6,552 bases of DNA from Leucobacter sp. (GTDB lineage: Bacteria; Actinomycetota; Actinomycetes; Actinomycetales; Microbacteriaceae). The stretch covers positions 1-6,552 of the forward strand of contig JAGNOB010000108.1 of assembly GCA_017990305.1 (NCBI GenBank), given 5' to 3'. A model generated the notes under the pieces. It saw only the letters and a list, made by a program, of their open reading frames with translations. It did not search any database and was not told where the DNA came from. A program made the translations under genes and the position numbers. Each line of letters begins with the position of its first letter. Position 1 is the stretch's first letter. This document shows, in pieces, positions 6,316 through 6,552 of this stretch.

Positions 6316-6552
6316 ACCGCATCAGACAAGTAGCGTGGTGGATCGCGGACTACCTGTACGCCGGCGTGTGGCAGGCGCGTGCGTTCCTGTCGCGGCAAGA
6401 CGCGCGTTCTTTCTCGCGGGGACCAGGGCGGCCCGTGCTGATTCTTCCGGGGGTCTACGAAAACTGGCGATTCATGTTGCCCCTCATCCGTGAGCTGCAT
6501 GCGCAGGGCCACCCTGTCCATGTCGTTCCAGCTCTCGGGCACAACCGTATGC
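6312..6552 (+). CDS. alpha/beta-hydrolase (esterase/lipase-like), N-terminal part (cut by window end)
   Basis: The first 80 residues of an alpha/beta-fold hydrolase, open to the window end. After an aromatic and hydrophobic start (WWIADYLYAGVWQ, 9-21) and a short basic linker comes the first core strand and oxyanion loop RPVLILPGVYENW (42-54), then FMLPLIRELHAQGHPVHVVPAL, the helix and next strand typical of the fold. The nucleophile elbow and catalytic triad lie outside the window. The GTG at 6312 is the only start after the in-frame stop at 6291; GGAG stands 9 nt before it, but the overlap with the 13-codon leader suggests coupled translation. The protein probably acts in the cytoplasm or at the membrane face through its hydrophobic N-terminus. 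Substrate unknown; an ester hydrolase is the usual role. Confidence 0.82.
   Translation, partial: MNRIRQVAWWIADYLYAGVWQARAFLSRQDARSFSRGPGRPVLILPGVYENWRFMLPLIRELHAQGHPVHVVPALGHNRM

Overview
The window looks like chromosomal DNA of a high-GC Gram-positive actinobacterium. Coding regions are GC-rich with strong third-position GC bias, GTG is used as a start codon, and one protein carries a FIVAR-type stalk and a C-terminal sorting signal of the actinobacterial LAxTG kind (here LAESG). A Microbacteriaceae-type host is my guess; nothing in the window settles the genus.

Left part, minus strand (1-3172). A Bcr/CflA-type drug efflux permease (1973-3172) is followed, in the direction of transcription, by a 175-nt gap holding a perfect 17-bp inverted repeat. 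Next come an MHS-family (metabolite:H+ symporter) MFS transporter (391-1797) and the N-terminal third of an amidase-signature enzyme (1-394, cut by the window edge). The MHS stop and the amidase start share an ATGA, so the two are almost certainly one operon: importer plus intracellular amide hydrolase. The efflux pump may be a separate unit.

Divergent region (3173-3388). A GC-rich promoter region gives way to an AT-rich stretch containing a 22-bp near-palindrome just upstream of a strong Shine-Dalgarno. It could control the plus-strand gene and possibly also the divergent efflux gene.

Centre, plus strand (3389-6097). A 902-residue secreted, wall-anchored protein: signal peptide, right-handed parallel beta-helix domain resembling the GH141-like glycosidase group, an alpha-helical stalk with a FIVAR module, a Gly/Pro linker, then an LAESG sorting motif, membrane helix and basic tail. 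A 16-bp-stem hairpin follows and should act as its terminator.

Right end, plus strand (6188-6552). A new promoter-like sequence and structured leader precede a 13-codon ORF with a near-perfect Shine-Dalgarno. Its stop overlaps (GTGA) the start of an alpha/beta-hydrolase gene cut by the window end.

Overall this is ordinary metabolic and surface-polysaccharide gene content. The points most worth a second look are the anchored beta-helix enzyme with a non-canonical sorting motif, the AT-rich palindrome at its promoter, the leader ORF coupled to the hydrolase, and the inverted repeat before the amide uptake operon. I see no mobile element, CRISPR array, tRNA or rRNA.
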